Source: Psychromonas arctica DSM 14288 (lineage in GTDB: Bacteria; Pseudomonadota; Gammaproteobacteria; Enterobacterales; Psychromonadaceae). From it: a stretch of DNA of 64,000 nt. This document shows positions 36,134-47,182 of the stretch, one piece after another. The position numbers and the translations under genes were made by a program. The notes under the pieces are model-generated. The model was given only the letters and a program-made list of their open reading frames with translations. It made no database searches and had not been told where the DNA came from. The DNA lies in contig NZ_KI519477.1 of NCBI RefSeq assembly GCF_000482725.1, positions 219,160-283,159 on the forward strand. Direction: 5' to 3'. Position 1 is the first letter of the stretch; each line of letters starts with the position of its first letter.

Positions 36134-38419
36134 ATGACTAAATTAAACGAAGCATTTGCATCAGCATGGGAAGGTTTTGCTGGCGACACTTGGAAAACAG
36201 AAGTTAATGTCCGTGACTTCATCCAAAAAAACTATACCCCTTTTGATGGAGATGAAAGCTTCCTAGCTGACGCGACTAAAGCGACTGACGAGCTATGGGA
36301 AAATGTAATGGTGGGTATCAAGCAGGAAAACGCAACTCATGCACCTGTTGATTTTGATACTGATGTAGTTTCGACTATTACTGCACATGATGCAGGTTAC
36401 ATCAACAAAGACTTAGAAACGATTGTTGGTCTACAAACAGAAAAACCATTAAAACGTGCGCTTATCCCTAACGGTGGTATTCGTATGATCGATGGTTCTT
36501 GTAAAGTATACGGTAAAGAATTAGACCCAACTATCCGTAAAACTTACTCAGAATACCGCAAAACACATAACCAAGGTGTATTCGACGTTTACACTGGTGA
36601 CATTCTTAAATGTCGTAAATCAGGTGTGTTAACAGGTTTACCTGATGCTTACGGTCGTGGTCGTATTATTGGTGATTACCGCCGTGTTACTTTATACGGT
36701 ATCGATTACCTAATGACTGAAAAAGCAGCTCAACATAAAAGTTTAGAAGCTGAATTAATCGCAGGTACTTCATTAGAAGATACAATGAAATTGCGTGAAG
36801 AAATTTTTGAGCAATATCGTGCACTTGATCAAATGAAAGTGATGGCGGCTAAATACGGTTATGATATTTCTGGACCAGCTAAAAATGCTAAAGAAGCAAT
36901 CCAATGGACTTACTTTGGTTACCTTGCGGCAATTAAATCACAAAATGGCGCAGCAATGTCATTTGGCCGTACCGCTTCTTTCTTAGATATCTACATTGAA
37001 AAAGATCTAAAAGCAGGTCTGATTACTGAAACTGATGCACAGGAATTAATCGACCACTTAGTAATGAAATTACGTATGGTTCGTTTCCTACGTACACCTG
37101 AATATGATGACCTATTCTCTGGTGACCCTATCTGGGCTACAGAATCTATTGGTGGTATGGGTGTTGATGGACGTACGCTAGTGACTAAAAATAGCTTCCG
37201 TTTCTTACACACACAATACACTATGGGTCCATCTCCAGAGCCAAACATTACTGTTTTATGGTCTGAAGCTTTACCAATTAACTTCAAAAAATATTGTGCA
37301 AAAGTATCTATTGATACTTCATCTATCCAGTACGAAAATGATGACTTAATGCGTACCGACTTCGATAACGATGACTATGCGATTGCATGTTGTGTATCGC
37401 CAATGATTGTTGGTAAACAGATGCAATTCTTTGGTGCACGTGCCAACTTAGCAAAAACATTATTGTACTCCATCAATGGTGGTGTAGACGAAAAATCAAA
37501 AATGCAAGTAGGTCCTAAAACATTACCTGCTATTACGTCTGAAATTTTAGACTACGATGAAGTGTATTCAAACCTTGACCACTTTATGGACTGGTTGGCA
37601 GAGCAATACGTGACAGCACTTAACTGTATCCACTACATGCATGACAAATACAGCTATGAGGCTTCATTAATGGCACTTCATGACCGTGATGTTGAACGTA
37701 CAATGGCCTGTGGTATTGCTGGTCTTTCAATTGCAGCGGATTCATTAGCTGCCATTAAATATGCAAAAGTTCGCCCTATTCGTGATGAAGATGGTATTGC
37801 GACTGACTTTGAAATTGAAGGTGATTACCCTAAATTTGGTAATAATGATCCACGTGTTGATGATATTGCTTGTGAACTTGTTGAAACGTTCATGAAGAAA
37901 ATAAAATCACGCCCTATGTACCGTAATGCACGTGCTACACAGTCAATTCTTACTATTACATCTAACGTTGTATACGGTAAGAAAACAGGTAATACACCAG
38001 ACGGTCGTCGTGCAGGTATGCCATTTGCACCAGGTGCAAATCCAATGCATGGACGTGATGAGAAAGGCGCAGTTGCTTCATTAACATCAGTATCTAAACT
38101 ACCGTTTGCTTACGCACAGGATGGTATTTCTTACACATTCTCAATCGTACCAAATGCGCTAGGCAAAACAGATGATTCTCAAAAATCTAATTTGGCTGGT
38201 CTAATGGATGGTTACTTCAAGCACACGCCAGATATTGAAGGTGGTCAACACTTAAACGTTAATGTAATGAACCGTGAAATGTTATTGGATGCAATGGAAA
38301 ACCCAGATAAGTACCCACAATTAACAATTCGTGTATCGGGTTACGCAGTACGATTTAACTCGTTAACTGCAGAACAAAAGCAAGATGTAATCACACGTAC
38401 CTTTACAGCGACGCTATAA
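36134..38419 (+). CDS. pflB: Pyruvate formate-lyase (formate acetyltransferase)
   Basis: A 761-residue glycyl-radical enzyme (E. coli 760) that splits pyruvate with CoA into acetyl-CoA and formate in anoxic cells. The catalytic cysteine pair is in AIACCVSPM (Cys419-420). The radical glycine is Gly736 in RVSGYAVRF near the C terminus. The start [20 protein letters not shown] matches the family N terminus; AAAGG lies upstream. A perfect FNR box drives the unit. The activase gene follows after a strong terminator. Confidence 0.98.
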   Translation: MTKLNEAFASAWEGFAGDTWKTEVNVRDFIQKNYTPFDGDESFLADATKATDELWENVMVGIKQENATHAPVDFDTDVVSTITAHDAGYINKDLETIVGLQTEKPLKRALIPNGGIRMIDGSCKVYGKELDPTIRKTYSEYRKTHNQGVFDVYTGDILKCRKSGVLTGLPDAYGRGRIIGDYRRVTLYGIDYLMTEKAAQHKSLEAELIAGTSLEDTMKLREEIFEQYRALDQMKVMAAKYGYDISGPAKNAKEAIQWTYFGYLAAIKSQNGAAMSFGRTASFLDIYIEKDLKAGLITETDAQELIDHLVMKLRMVRFLRTPEYDDLFSGDPIWATESIGGMGVDGRTLVTKNSFRFLHTQYTMGPSPEPNITVLWSEALPINFKKYCAKVSIDTSSIQYENDDLMRTDFDNDDYAIACCVSPMIVGKQMQFFGARANLAKTLLYSINGGVDEKSKMQVGPKTLPAITSEILDYDEVYSNLDHFMDWLAEQYVTALNCIHYMHDKYSYEASLMALHDRDVERTMACGIAGLSIAADSLAAIKYAKVRPIRDEDGIATDFEIEGDYPKFGNNDPRVDDIACELVETFMKKIKSRPMYRNARATQSILTITSNVVYGKKTGNTPDGRRAGMPFAPGANPMHGRDEKGAVASLTSVSKLPFAYAQDGISYTFSIVPNALGKTDDSQKSNLAGLMDGYFKHTPDIEGGQHLNVNVMNREMLLDAMENPDKYPQLTIRVSGYAVRFNSLTAEQKQDVITRTFTATL

Positions 38420-38467
38420 AAAACAGACGATAACAGGTTCACTTTTATATTAGCCTGCTATAATAAA

Positions 38468-38502
38468 AAAGGTTTCATTCTTCGGGATGAAACCTTTATT
38501 TT
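38468..38502 (+). terminator. Terminator with TTCG loop between pflB and pflA
   Basis: AAAGGTTTCATTC (38468-38480) and GGATGAAACCTTT (38485-38497) form a 13-bp stem closed by a TTCG tetraloop; ATTTTTA follows. pflA expression must be read-through or use its own promoter. Confidence 0.92.
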
Positions 38503-38618
38503 TATCACAACAAAAGTAATTATTTTTATCAGTTGTTATGGCACTGTATCCATTGTTATAACGCAGTCATGTTCTATTAATAGTTGATACAAATAATTAG
38601 TTTTTATGAGGTTATAAG

Positions 38619-39359
38619 ATGTCAGTTACTGGACGAGTACACTCAGTAGAAACCTGTGGCACCGTAGATGGTCCGGGGATCCGCTTTATTATCTTTTTAC
38701 AAGGCTGCTTAATGCGCTGTCAATATTGCCATAACCGCGATACTTGGGATACTGAAGGCGGTAAAGAGATGACCGTTGATGAATTAATGAAAGAGATGCT
38801 TCAATATCGTCATTATATGGACGCGTCCGGCGGTGGTATTACTATTTCAGGTGGTGAAGCGATGCTACAACCAGAATTTGTACTGGCAATGTTTGAAGCG
38901 TGCCGTGCAGAAGGTATTCATACTTGTTTAGATACCAATGGTTTTGTGCGAAAAATTGACCAGACAACACAAAATATTCTTAAACACACTGACCTAGTCT
39001 TATTAGATATTAAGCAGATGGACAATAAGAAGCATATCGACTTAACCCATGTTAGCAATAAATATACCCTAGAATTTGCCAAGTATTTAGCCGAACATAA
39101 TCAAGCCGTCTATCTGCGCTATGTGGTTGTTCCTGGGATCACAGATAGCCTTAAAGATGCTCATTCATTAGGTGAATTTATTCAACCAATGAAAAATATC
39201 GAAAAGATTGAAATGCTACCTTATCATGAACTTGGAAAGCACAAATGGATAGCAATGGGCGAAATATATCCTCTTGATGGCGTTCACCCACCATCAAGAG
39301 ATACGATGCTTGCTGTTCAGAAGGTGCTTCTTGAATACCATGACAATGTTATTTTTTAA
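38619..39359 (+). CDS. pflA: Pyruvate formate-lyase-activating enzyme
   Basis: A 246-residue radical-SAM enzyme (E. coli 246) that creates the glycyl radical on PflB. The 4Fe-4S cluster is held by Cys30, Cys34 and Cys37 in [19 protein letters not shown]-binding elements include [14 protein letters not shown] (GGE motif) and LDTNGF. GAGG before the ATG at 38619 is a good ribosome site. It follows pflB after 199 bases with a terminator in between and is itself followed by a terminator. Confidence 0.97.
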   Translation: MSVTGRVHSVETCGTVDGPGIRFIIFLQGCLMRCQYCHNRDTWDTEGGKEMTVDELMKEMLQYRHYMDASGGGITISGGEAMLQPEFVLAMFEACRAEGIHTCLDTNGFVRKIDQTTQNILKHTDLVLLDIKQMDNKKHIDLTHVSNKYTLEFAKYLAEHNQAVYLRYVVVPGITDSLKDAHSLGEFIQPMKNIEKIEMLPYHELGKHKWIAMGEIYPLDGVHPPSRDTMLAVQKVLLEYHDNVIF

Positions 39360-39435
39360 TACCTTTGTTCAGTGAAACCTTCTCAATAAGTACTTAGCTA
39401 AGTATACTTTACTTAGTTTAATGTCCTCTATTCTT

Positions 39436-39468
39436 AATAAAGACAGTTTTTACTGTCTTTATTTTTAC
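39436..39468. terminator. Terminator after pflA
   Basis: AATAAAGACAGT and ACTGTCTTTATT are perfect 12-base arms with a TTTT loop, followed by TTT. Confidence 0.88.
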
Positions 39469-39490
39469 TTCTTACTAAATAGCAGCTTCT

Positions 39491-40306
39491 ATGACTCCTT
39501 TTATTTGCCCGCTTTGCCAAGCTTCATTTAATCAAATCAATAACACCCAAGTATGTGAAAATAATCATCATTTTGATATTGCTAAGGAAGGATATTTAAA
39601 TTTATTACCGGTGCAATCAAAAAGCTCTAAAAATCCCGGTGATAATCAAGAGATGATGGCCGCTAGACGTGCATTTTTAAATACCAGCGGTTACTTACCA
39701 CTCGCAGAAAAAGTAGCACAAATAAGCAAACAATATTTAGCAGACACCGAACAAGCACAGATTCTTGACTTAGGTTGTGGTGAAGGTTATTACACCGACA
39801 TTATCAATCAACAATTGCCACAGCATCATATCTGCGGCATTGATATTTCTAAAGTAGCGATTCGTTATGCCGCTAAACGTTATAAAAAGATTGATTTTTG
39901 TGTCGCCAGTGCCTATCAAGTTCCGTTAAATGCACAAAGCATTAACCTAATGATACGTATCTATGCGCCATCAAAAGCGGAAGAATTGTTGCGCCTAATT
40001 AAGCAAAGCTGTTATTTAATTACAGTAACACCTGCGCCACGTCACTTATTTCAATTAAGAGAGTGTATTTACGATCAAGTAAATAACCATGCGCAGGAGA
40101 ATGAAGCAGTCGAAGGTTTCAGTAAAGTGGAGCAAGTAAATCTCAGTTATGAACTAGATATTGATTCACCTCAGCAGTTAAAAGATCTCATAAACATGAC
40201 CCCTTTTGCGTGGAAGTTTACACCAGAAAAGCTAGCTAAATTACTTAGCCAGCCACACTGGAAAATTGAATGTGATTTTAATATTGAAGTATTTCAAAAA
40301 AACTAA
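39491..40306 (+). CDS. rlmA: 23S rRNA (guanine-745 N1)-methyltransferase RlmA
   Basis: A 271-residue methyltransferase acting on helix 35 of 23S rRNA. An N-terminal zinc finger uses Cys6, Cys9, Cys22 and His26 (ICPLC ... CENNH). The family block KEGYLNLLPVQSKSSKNPGD follows, then the SAM fold with ILDLGCGEGYYTD (motif I, about 94-106). Length matches E. coli RlmA (269). It starts 131 bases after pflA and its stop almost touches the stop of yfbV on the other strand. Confidence 0.94.
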   Translation: MTPFICPLCQASFNQINNTQVCENNHHFDIAKEGYLNLLPVQSKSSKNPGDNQEMMAARRAFLNTSGYLPLAEKVAQISKQYLADTEQAQILDLGCGEGYYTDIINQQLPQHHICGIDISKVAIRYAAKRYKKIDFCVASAYQVPLNAQSINLMIRIYAPSKAEELLRLIKQSCYLITVTPAPRHLFQLRECIYDQVNNHAQENEAVEGFSKVEQVNLSYELDIDSPQQLKDLINMTPFAWKFTPEKLAKLLSQPHWKIECDFNIEVFQKN

Positions 40307-40307
40307 C

Positions 40308-40757
40308 TTACATTAGTTCATTGTTATATAAAAAGTTATCCCCTCCTTTTTTGAAACCTTTATTCAACAACTTAGCAAGGTCGATAAAGCGCAACTGATC
40401 GACCATGGTTCGTTGCCCATTATCTTTTCCATGTAAGGCCTCACTTACCTCAAGATACCAATTAAATAGCGCAGGTGAGAGTGTTTGTTGCGAACGTTTT
40501 CCTAGCCATAATAAACAATGAGCAGGTAATCCGATTAAAAAGAGAATAAATGTAGCGGTACTTGGCCAAGAAAAATAAGTTGGAAAAAACATGTACAAGG
40601 ACGCAACAAGGACAATAAAAATTGGGAATACTTTAATTAATAATTGTGTATAACAGACCATTTTACTTTCAATAAATAAAGAATACAGGCAATTTTGTTT
40701 TGGCCATATTTTTAAATAATGGTCGCCTTTTTTTAATAGCTCAAAAAAATTAAACAA
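40308..40757 (-). CDS. yfbV: YfbV-family (UPF0208) inner-membrane protein
   Basis: A 149-residue protein of the UPF0208 family, with two membrane helices (about 40-60 and 66-86) between a basic N terminus (FFELLKKGDHYLKIWPKQ) and a cytoplasmic tail with a typical PALFNWYLEVSEAL and LRFIDLAKLLNKGF segment. E. coli YfbV (151 residues) lies next to ackA in the same divergent layout; it has been linked with insulation of the Ter macrodomain. The function here is by homology only. Confidence 0.9.
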   Translation of the reverse strand: MFNFFELLKKGDHYLKIWPKQNCLYSLFIESKMVCYTQLLIKVFPIFIVLVASLYMFFPTYFSWPSTATFILFLIGLPAHCLLWLGKRSQQTLSPALFNWYLEVSEALHGKDNGQRTMVDQLRFIDLAKLLNKGFKKGGDNFLYNNELM

Positions 40758-41035
40758 ATTAATTCTCCTTTAAAATTGATAGATCAATCACAACAATACA
40801 AATCATGCCTAATAAATGAAAATGTTGCGACTAAAATTGATTTCGAATAATTTTTATCAATTTGATATTTGTAATTTTATTACATAAAGGTAAAATTGAT
40901 AATATAGCTTAATATGGACAATGCCGCCAAACGCTACGTTCTTATTCAGTTATATCTCACTATTATACCCTAGCTTAATATCAAAAATTAGAATTGATAT
41001 TTATATACTTATTATTTACTGACTGGAATTTTTTC

Positions 41036-42235
41036 ATGAGCAATAAATTAGTCCTTGTACTTAACTGTGGTAGTTCTTCGCTTAAATTCGCTGTAATCAA
41101 TGCAAACAATGGAGATGAAATAATCAGTGGTTTAGCTGAATGTTTTAATCTTCCCGATGCTCGTATTAAATGGAAGTTTGACGGTAAGAAAGAGTCAACT
41201 AACTTGCCTGAAAATAGTGCTCACTCTGCAGCCATTTCATTCATTGTAGAAGATATTATTAAAAAAGTTGAGGGTCTTGAGTCTCAATTTATTGCTATCG
41301 GCCATCGCATTGTTCATGGTGGTGAAAAATTTACTAAGTCAGTCATTATTGATGAAGAAGTGCTTGAAGGTATTGAAGAATGCGCTTCACTTGCACCATT
41401 ACATAATCCTGCACATATTTTAGGTATTAAAGCAGCACAAAAAGCGTTCCCATCATTAACACAAGTTGCCGTATTTGATACTGCTTTCCACCAAACTATG
41501 CCAGCAAAAGCTTTCCTATATGCGTTGCCATATCATTTATACAAACAATATCATATCCGTCGTTACGGTATGCATGGAACAAGCCACTTATTTGTTACCA
41601 ATGAAGCTGCTAAAGCATTAGGTCAAAAAGTAGAAGAAACAAACATTATCTCTGCTCATTTAGGTAATGGTGCATCGGTTGCAGCGATTAAAAATGGTCA
41701 ATCTGTTGATACAAGTATGGGTATGACTCCGCTTGCAGGCTTATTAATGGGCACTCGCTGTGGTGATATAGATCCAAGTATTATTGAACACCTTGTTGAA
41801 CGTGAAGGTTACAGCCTGAAAGGTGTAATGGACATGCTACAAAAACAAAGTGGTCTCTTAGGTATCTCTGGCATTTCAAGCGATTGTCGAGATATAGAAG
41901 AAAACTACCAAAAAGGTCACCAAGGCGCTATCCTTGCTATTGATATGTTTGCTTACCGTTTAGCTAAGTATATTGCATCTTACGCCGTACCACTTGGTCG
42001 TATTGATGCAATCGTATTTACCGGCGGTATTGGAGAGAACTCTGAACGTATTCGTACGAAAGTATTAGAGAACTTAACTATCTTTGGATACCAAGTAGAT
42101 GCAGAGAAAAATAAAGCTGCAAAACTAGGTAATTCAGGCGTGATCACAACCGATAGTTCCCCGATTGCAATGGTTATACCAACCAATGAAGAATGGGTTA
42201 TCGCGCAAGATTCCGCTGCACTTGTTGGTGCGTAA
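41036..42235 (+). CDS. ackA: Acetate kinase
   Basis: A 399-residue ASKHA-fold kinase (E. coli 400) that makes ATP and acetate from acetyl phosphate. Motifs: [14 protein letters not shown] at the N terminus, [46 protein letters not shown], and [10 protein letters not shown] with the nucleotide site. The ATG at 41036 (GGA 9 bases upstream) gives the family N terminus; an in-frame start at 40994 adds 14 unlikely residues. pta follows after 62 bases. The 278-base gap to yfbV shows repeated AATTGAT but no FNR dyad with 4-base spacing. Confidence 0.97.
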   Translation: MSNKLVLVLNCGSSSLKFAVINANNGDEIISGLAECFNLPDARIKWKFDGKKESTNLPENSAHSAAISFIVEDIIKKVEGLESQFIAIGHRIVHGGEKFTKSVIIDEEVLEGIEECASLAPLHNPAHILGIKAAQKAFPSLTQVAVFDTAFHQTMPAKAFLYALPYHLYKQYHIRRYGMHGTSHLFVTNEAAKALGQKVEETNIISAHLGNGASVAAIKNGQSVDTSMGMTPLAGLLMGTRCGDIDPSIIEHLVEREGYSLKGVMDMLQKQSGLLGISGISSDCRDIEENYQKGHQGAILAIDMFAYRLAKYIASYAVPLGRIDAIVFTGGIGENSERIRTKVLENLTIFGYQVDAEKNKAAKLGNSGVITTDSSPIAMVIPTNEEWVIAQDSAALVGA

Positions 42236-42251
42236 TTTATAATAATTTTTG

Positions 42252-42274
42252 AGGGAGTATTTACTCCCTTTTTG
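42252..42274 (+). terminator. Hairpin with T run between ackA and pta
   Basis: AGGGAGT and ACTCCCT form a 7-bp stem with an ATTT loop, followed by TTTTG. It could lower pta transcription relative to ackA. Confidence 0.65.
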
Positions 42275-42297
42275 TCATCTATTAAAAAGGAATAGTC

Positions 42298-44460
42298 ATG
42301 GCTCGTACAATAATGCTGATCCCTATTGGCGCTGGTGTTGGTGTCACTTCGGTTAGTCTCGGAATGGTTCGTGCAATGGAACGCCAAGGTGTTGCCGTTA
42401 ATTTTTTCAAACCAATTGCACAACCACGCCCTGGTGATGCAGGTACAGAACGCTCAACTACGACATTACGTAATTCAAGTAACATTCTTCCTCCTGAACC
42501 CTTTGCGATGAAATATGCTGAAACGCTTATTTCATCAGGACGTACTTCAGAATTACTAGAAAATATCGTAGAGCGTTTCCGTGAAGGTACTAAAGACAGT
42601 GATGTGATCATTGTTGAAGGTTTAGTCCCTACCGATAAGCATCAATTTGCTAATAACATCAACTACAGCATCGCTAAAGCATTAAGTGCTGATATGGTAT
42701 TTGTTACCCATCCAAGTAACGATACGTCACAACAATTAAAAGAGCGCATGGAAATTGCTATCTCTTCATTTGGTGGCAAAGAAAATAAACATATCTCTGG
42801 CTGTATTATTAATAAAGTGGGCGCTCCTGTCGATGAGAATGATAAAACAGGTAACGATTTAACTGAAATGTTTGATATTCCAGAAGGTAGTATTAATAAC
42901 AACCTTGAAGTATTACAAATGTTCAGCAAAAGCCCATTACCAATTTTAGGCTGTATTCCTTGGAGTGCTGATTTAATCGCACCGCGCGTTAAAGATCTAG
43001 CGATCCATTTAGAAGCTAAGATCCTTAATAAAGGTGATCTTGACAACCGTCGTTTACAATCTGTTACTTTCTGTGCTCGTTCTATCCCTAATATGGTTGA
43101 GCACTTTAAAGCTGGTTCAATGCTAGTAACATCAGGTGATAGAAGTGATGTGATCATTGCCGCTTGTTTAGCAGTGATGAATGGTATGAAGATTGGTTGT
43201 TTATTATTAACCGGCGATTATCCACCTGAAGATGAAGTGATGAAGCTTTGTAAAAGCGCAATGGATGCAGGATTACCAGTACTACTGATCAAAAGTAACA
43301 CATGGCATACAGCGCAACGTTTACAAAACTTCAACATGGAAATCCCTGTTGATGATTTAGAGCGTATTGAAAAAGTACAAGAATACATTGCTAGCCATAT
43401 CGATAAGCATTGGTTAAATACGTTAACACAAGATTCTTCATTATCGCGTCGTTTATCGCCACCAGCATTCCGTTATCACTTAACGGAATTAGCACGTAAA
43501 GCAAACCAACGCATTGTATTACCTGAAGGTGAAGAACCTCGTACGATTCAAGCCGCTGTTATTTGTGCTGAACGTGGTATTGCTAAACCAGTATTATTAG
43601 GTAACCCTGAAGAGATCTACCGTGTTGCAACGCAACAAGGTATTGTTTTGACTGATGAAGTTGAAATTGTTAACCCTGTTGATGTGATAGAGCAATACGT
43701 AGCACCAATGGTTGCTCTACGTAAAGGTAAAGGTTTAACAGAAGTTGTTGCACGTGAGCACCTACAAGATACCGTTGTATTAGGTACGATGATGCTAGCT
43801 GAAAATGAAGTAGCCGGTCTGGTTTCTGGTGCAGTTCACACCACTGCTAATACGATTCGTCCTGCATTACAGTTAATTAAAACTGCACCTGGTGCAAGTT
43901 TAGTTTCTTCAATCTTCTTTATGTTATTGCCTGACCAAGTATTAGTTTACGGTGACTGTGCAATTAACCCAGATCCAACAGCTGACCAGCTAGCAGATAT
44001 CGCAATTCAGTCTGCTGATTCTGCAATTGCTTTTGGTATTGACCCTAAAGTAGCCATGATCAGTTACTCTACTGGTGATTCAGGTGCGGGCTCAGATGTT
44101 GAGAAAGTACGTGAAGCAACTAAAATTGCGCAACAACGTCGTCCTGACTTATTAATCGATGGTCCATTACAATACGATGCAGCTGTAATGGAAAATGTTG
44201 CGAAGAGTAAAGCACCAGACTCGAAAGTAGCAGGTCAAGCAACGGTGTTTATCTTCCCAGATTTAAACACGGGTAACACCACTTACAAAGCGGTACAACG
44301 TAGTGCAAACTTGATCAGTATTGGTCCAATGCTGCAAGGTATGCGCAAGCCTGTTAATGACTTGTCACGTGGCGCACTAGTAGACGACATCGTTTACACT
44401 ATCGCACTAACAGCAATTCAAGCAACACAGGCAGCAGAAAAAGCCGCTCTAAAAGGCTAA
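42298..44460 (+). CDS. pta: Phosphate acetyltransferase
   Basis: A 720-residue long-form Pta (E. coli 714) that interconverts acetyl-CoA and acetyl phosphate. Three parts: N-terminal P-loop/DTB-synthetase-like domain (about 1-220; [19 protein letters not shown]), DRTGG domain (about 230-345; [14 protein letters not shown]), and the catalytic PTA_PTB domain (about 395-715; [51 protein letters not shown]). The regulatory N-terminal part suggests control by NADH/pyruvate as in enterics. AAAAGGA precedes the start. Second gene of ackA-pta. Confidence 0.97.
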   Translation: MARTIMLIPIGAGVGVTSVSLGMVRAMERQGVAVNFFKPIAQPRPGDAGTERSTTTLRNSSNILPPEPFAMKYAETLISSGRTSELLENIVERFREGTKDSDVIIVEGLVPTDKHQFANNINYSIAKALSADMVFVTHPSNDTSQQLKERMEIAISSFGGKENKHISGCIINKVGAPVDENDKTGNDLTEMFDIPEGSINNNLEVLQMFSKSPLPILGCIPWSADLIAPRVKDLAIHLEAKILNKGDLDNRRLQSVTFCARSIPNMVEHFKAGSMLVTSGDRSDVIIAACLAVMNGMKIGCLLLTGDYPPEDEVMKLCKSAMDAGLPVLLIKSNTWHTAQRLQNFNMEIPVDDLERIEKVQEYIASHIDKHWLNTLTQDSSLSRRLSPPAFRYHLTELARKANQRIVLPEGEEPRTIQAAVICAERGIAKPVLLGNPEEIYRVATQQGIVLTDEVEIVNPVDVIEQYVAPMVALRKGKGLTEVVAREHLQDTVVLGTMMLAENEVAGLVSGAVHTTANTIRPALQLIKTAPGASLVSSIFFMLLPDQVLVYGDCAINPDPTADQLADIAIQSADSAIAFGIDPKVAMISYSTGDSGAGSDVEKVREATKIAQQRRPDLLIDGPLQYDAAVMENVAKSKAPDSKVAGQATVFIFPDLNTGNTTYKAVQRSANLISIGPMLQGMRKPVNDLSRGALVDDIVYTIALTAIQATQAAEKAALKG

Positions 44461-44473
44461 CAGCTAATGTTGT

Positions 44474-44515
44474 AAAAAAGCCCTATTTGACAGCAATGTT
44501 AAATAGGGCTTTTTT
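44474..44515. terminator. Bidirectional terminator after pta
   Basis: AAAAAAGCCCTATTT and AAATAGGGCTTTTTT are perfect 15-base arms around a 12-base loop. Confidence 0.95.
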
Positions 44516-44624
44516 GTCTAATGATGTTTTTGCAAAAATGGAAGTCTTAAGCTACCTTCGTTTCTTTTTAACGACTTATTTCCTTATGTATTAATTGGAT
44601 ATGAATGCCAGTCTAATGCTAATT

Positions 44625-45563
44625 TTATTTTGCTAACATGCCTACTAATACACATTTCAGGCCTTTATCAAGTTCACTATTGGTAAACTCAATAGGCGGC
44701 TCAATAACACTTATTACTTTTGCCGTAGGGCAATGTTCAGCTAATGCATCATAAATAAATTGAAAGTCCAAATCAGGACTATTTAAGCATAACAAAGCTT
44801 GCCCTCCCTGGTTTAACAGCTCAGGTAAACGACGCATTATCTTTGGGTAGTCACGTTTTATATTAACGCTGCCTTTTTGTAATGAAGGCGGATCGGCAAT
44901 GATAATATCATAGGGCCCTAAACGTTTAACTTTACCCCATGACTTAAAAAGATCATGACCAAGATATTTCACTTTATCTAAATCATGCCCGTTAAGCCTA
45001 TGATTATCACGCCCTACGGCTAATGCAGCTTTACTCATATCTAAGTTAACGACTTGCTCTGCGCCACCATCAATAGCCGCATTAGAAAATGCGCAGGTGT
45101 AGGAAAATAGGTTTAATACACACTTATTGTGACTATTTTCTCTTAACCAAGAACGACCATTTTTCATGTCCAAGAAAATACCGTAATTTTGATTTTTACC
45201 GAGATTGATTTTATAAGCCAAGCCGTTTTCACAAGCGACAAAATCATGCAACGCATCGCCATATAACAACTCAGTAGGTGCAAGATCTCGACAACGAAAT
45301 TGCACTTGAATGCTCTTCACCACAAAGCCTCTTTGAGTCATTTCCGCTAGCAGGAAGTCACTCAAATTAGCCAACCATTGTGCATCTTCTTCTTTATATA
45401 AAATAATCAATACAACTGGCGCTAACCAATCTATATTAATATGCTGATATTCAGGATAAAAGAATCCACGCCCGTGAAATAATCGCGCCATTTCTTTATT
45501 TTGCTCGTTAGTTGTTAACGATACGTCTGGAAAATGCATTTTTTCTAATAGTGCTGTAAACAT
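44625..45563 (-). CDS. Class I SAM-dependent methyltransferase (RlmI/RlmK-like)
   Basis: A 312-residue Rossmann-fold methyltransferase of the PF10672/COG1092 kind, related to the catalytic half of the 23S rRNA cytosine/guanine methyltransferases RlmI and RlmK-L. Key parts: the RCRDLAPTELLYG strand, YGIFLDMKNGRSWL, motif I VLNLFSYTCAFSNAA, the acidic motif VVNLDMSKAAL, and the catalytic-type IIADPPSLQKGS. No PUA or THUMP domain is attached, so the true substrate (rRNA or other RNA) is open. It follows the AI-2E-family gene by 62 bases on the same strand. Confidence 0.8.
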   Translation of the reverse strand: MFTALLEKMHFPDVSLTTNEQNKEMARLFHGRGFFYPEYQHINIDWLAPVVLIILYKEEDAQWLANLSDFLLAEMTQRGFVVKSIQVQFRCRDLAPTELLYGDALHDFVACENGLAYKINLGKNQNYGIFLDMKNGRSWLRENSHNKCVLNLFSYTCAFSNAAIDGGAEQVVNLDMSKAALAVGRDNHRLNGHDLDKVKYLGHDLFKSWGKVKRLGPYDIIIADPPSLQKGSVNIKRDYPKIMRRLPELLNQGGQALLCLNSPDLDFQFIYDALAEHCPTAKVISVIEPPIEFTNSELDKGLKCVLVGMLAK

Positions 45564-45625
45564 ATTATTTTTCTTCTTTAACTTGTTCTTTAATTTTCTT
45601 TTTTAAGGATCGATTGAACTGATGA

Positions 45626-46771
45626 CTAAGTCCCATTACTTGAATCGTTTTCGCTTGAATGGCTATTTGAATTAACGTCTTTCGACGACGCGGAGCCTTT
45701 CGCTTGTTGCGCATTGGATTTATCGATATTGGTTTGTTCAAATGCAGCAACTTCTTGATCTGAACTTAATAAAATAGCAAACCACCGTCCATCTTCACTA
45801 TTTTCTAAAGCGATTTTTAAAATCATTGTTAAAGGCACAGATAACAGCATACCTACGCCCCCTAATAACCAGCCCCAAAAAATTAATGATAAAAACACAA
45901 CTAAGGTCGATAAACCTAAACTGCGCCCCATAAAACGCGGTTCAACAACGTTGCCCATGATCATATTTACACTGACAAATAATCCAACCACCGCTGCAGC
46001 ATAACCTGCACCGAGCTGTAAAAAAGTCAGAATAACAGCAGGCACCGCGGCGATAATTGAGCCGATGTTAGGAATGTAATTTAATAAAAAAGCCAGCAAT
46101 GCCCATAATACGTAAAATTGAACACCAATCGCCCACAACACAGTACCAATTACGATGCCGGTTCCTAAGCTCACCATGGTTTTAATAGCCATGTAACGGT
46201 TCACCATACTTAAGAAGTGATCTAACTTTTTCTCCGTTTGCTCCGAATCATCAAATGCAATATGTAGTTTTTTCGGGAACACTTGCCCTTCAGCCAACAT
46301 AAAAACAACGGTCAATAATAAAAGGAATATATTGCCCAACACACTACTGAATCCAGATAAGGTAGTGGTCACTAAATTCATCACTTTAGCAGGATCAAAA
46401 TAACCACGCACTTCCCCCATCGACAGCTTTATATCATGCTTTCCTAACCATTCAATTAGCCATGTAATTTGCTCTGACAATTGCTCTTCATAAGTTGGAA
46501 TCGCTTTGCTAAAGTCATTAACAGCCGCCCCTACCACGCCACCTAGAACAATAAATAAGGAAAAGATAGTGACAATAACAAAGGTAATTGCCAGCCCTCT
46601 CGGCATCCGTTTACGTTCTAAGTAATTAATAGCGGGGTTACAAATGATGGCGACAAATAGAGATAACAAAAAAGGAACAACAATAGGGGCTGCTTCTTTT
46701 ATCCCTGCTAATGAAATGACAAAAGCAGAAAAATACAATGCGGAACGACCTGCTGTGGAAACACTTACCAT
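45626..46771 (-). CDS. AI-2E-family (PerM/TqsA-like) membrane protein
   Basis: A 381-residue inner-membrane protein of the AI-2E transporter family (PF01594), with seven to eight membrane spans. Signatures: PIVVPFLLSLFVAIICNPAI near the N terminus, LLNYIPNIGSIIAAVPAVIL and the NVVEPRFMGRSLGLSTLVVF motif. Members export autoinducer-2 or act as Na+(Li+)/H+ antiporters, so the cargo is not settled. The last 35 residues are a Ser/Asn/Lys-rich tail, unlike the compact family end. The methyltransferase follows downstream. Confidence 0.88.
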   Translation of the reverse strand: MVSVSTAGRSALYFSAFVISLAGIKEAAPIVVPFLLSLFVAIICNPAINYLERKRMPRGLAITFVIVTIFSLFIVLGGVVGAAVNDFSKAIPTYEEQLSEQITWLIEWLGKHDIKLSMGEVRGYFDPAKVMNLVTTTLSGFSSVLGNIFLLLLTVVFMLAEGQVFPKKLHIAFDDSEQTEKKLDHFLSMVNRYMAIKTMVSLGTGIVIGTVLWAIGVQFYVLWALLAFLLNYIPNIGSIIAAVPAVILTFLQLGAGYAAAVVGLFVSVNMIMGNVVEPRFMGRSLGLSTLVVFLSLIFWGWLLGGVGMLLSVPLTMILKIALENSEDGRWFAILLSSDQEVAAFEQTNIDKSNAQQAKGSASSKDVNSNSHSSENDSSNGT

Positions 46772-46979
46772 GTTTATCTTCCCTTAAGTGGTGCTATTTT
46801 TTTAAATATAAAATAAGAAATGACAGTATAAAGGATTGCCGCAGATTAATGAAAATTAGATCTTAAACCATAGATTGTTTTGAGCAAATAGGCATACAAT
46901 GATTTCGGCTTAAATTGACTCATAGACCTCAAAACTGACATTCAAAAAAAACATCGAAAAATGAAGAAGACTTATTGAA
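46772..46979. other. Divergent gap between the AI-2E gene and adhE (left part)
   Basis: No ORF and no notable structure; the right part (46980-47182) contains the adhE regulatory sites. Confidence 0.3.
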
Positions 46980-46995
46980 CGTGACAAATATCACA
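46980..46995 (+). promoter_or_regulatory. CRP-type site upstream of adhE
   Basis: CGTGA-CAAATA-TCACA matches the CRP core TGTGA-N6-TCACA at 9 of 10 positions, centred about 85 bases before the predicted adhE +1. Confidence 0.5.
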
Positions 46996-47024
46996 CTAAA
47001 CAAGGTCAATACATTCACTTTATA

Positions 47025-47065
47025 GTGATCTTGATCAATACGCTAAATCACCTTATTTCTATAAT
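47025..47065 (+). promoter_or_regulatory. adhE promoter with FNR-type site
   Basis: GTGAT-CTTG-ATCAA (47025-47038) matches the FNR consensus at 9 of 10 positions and also reads as a partial CRP site. A perfect -10 TATAAT at 47060-47065 sets +1 near 47072, with the dyad centre at about -41 (class II). No -35 is present, as expected for an activator-dependent promoter. Confidence 0.6.
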
Positions 47066-47182
47066 GACTGTGAAAGTTTTTTACTAAGTCCGTTTTTAAC
47101 AGTAAGTCAGTTTTTATAAAGAGATACGATTTAATAGAACATTTTTAAAACTTTTAAATTTATTAAACTTTTGGAGAAATAT

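Noticed and set aside
40758-41035. FNR box upstream of ackA
   Set aside because: AATTGAT is repeated several times, but no pair has the 4-base spacing needed for an FNR dyad.
45565-45750. 61-codon basic ORF between the AI-2E gene and the methyltransferase
   Set aside because: It overlaps the 3' end of the AI-2E gene in another frame; the basic composition mirrors the Ser/Asn codons of that tail.
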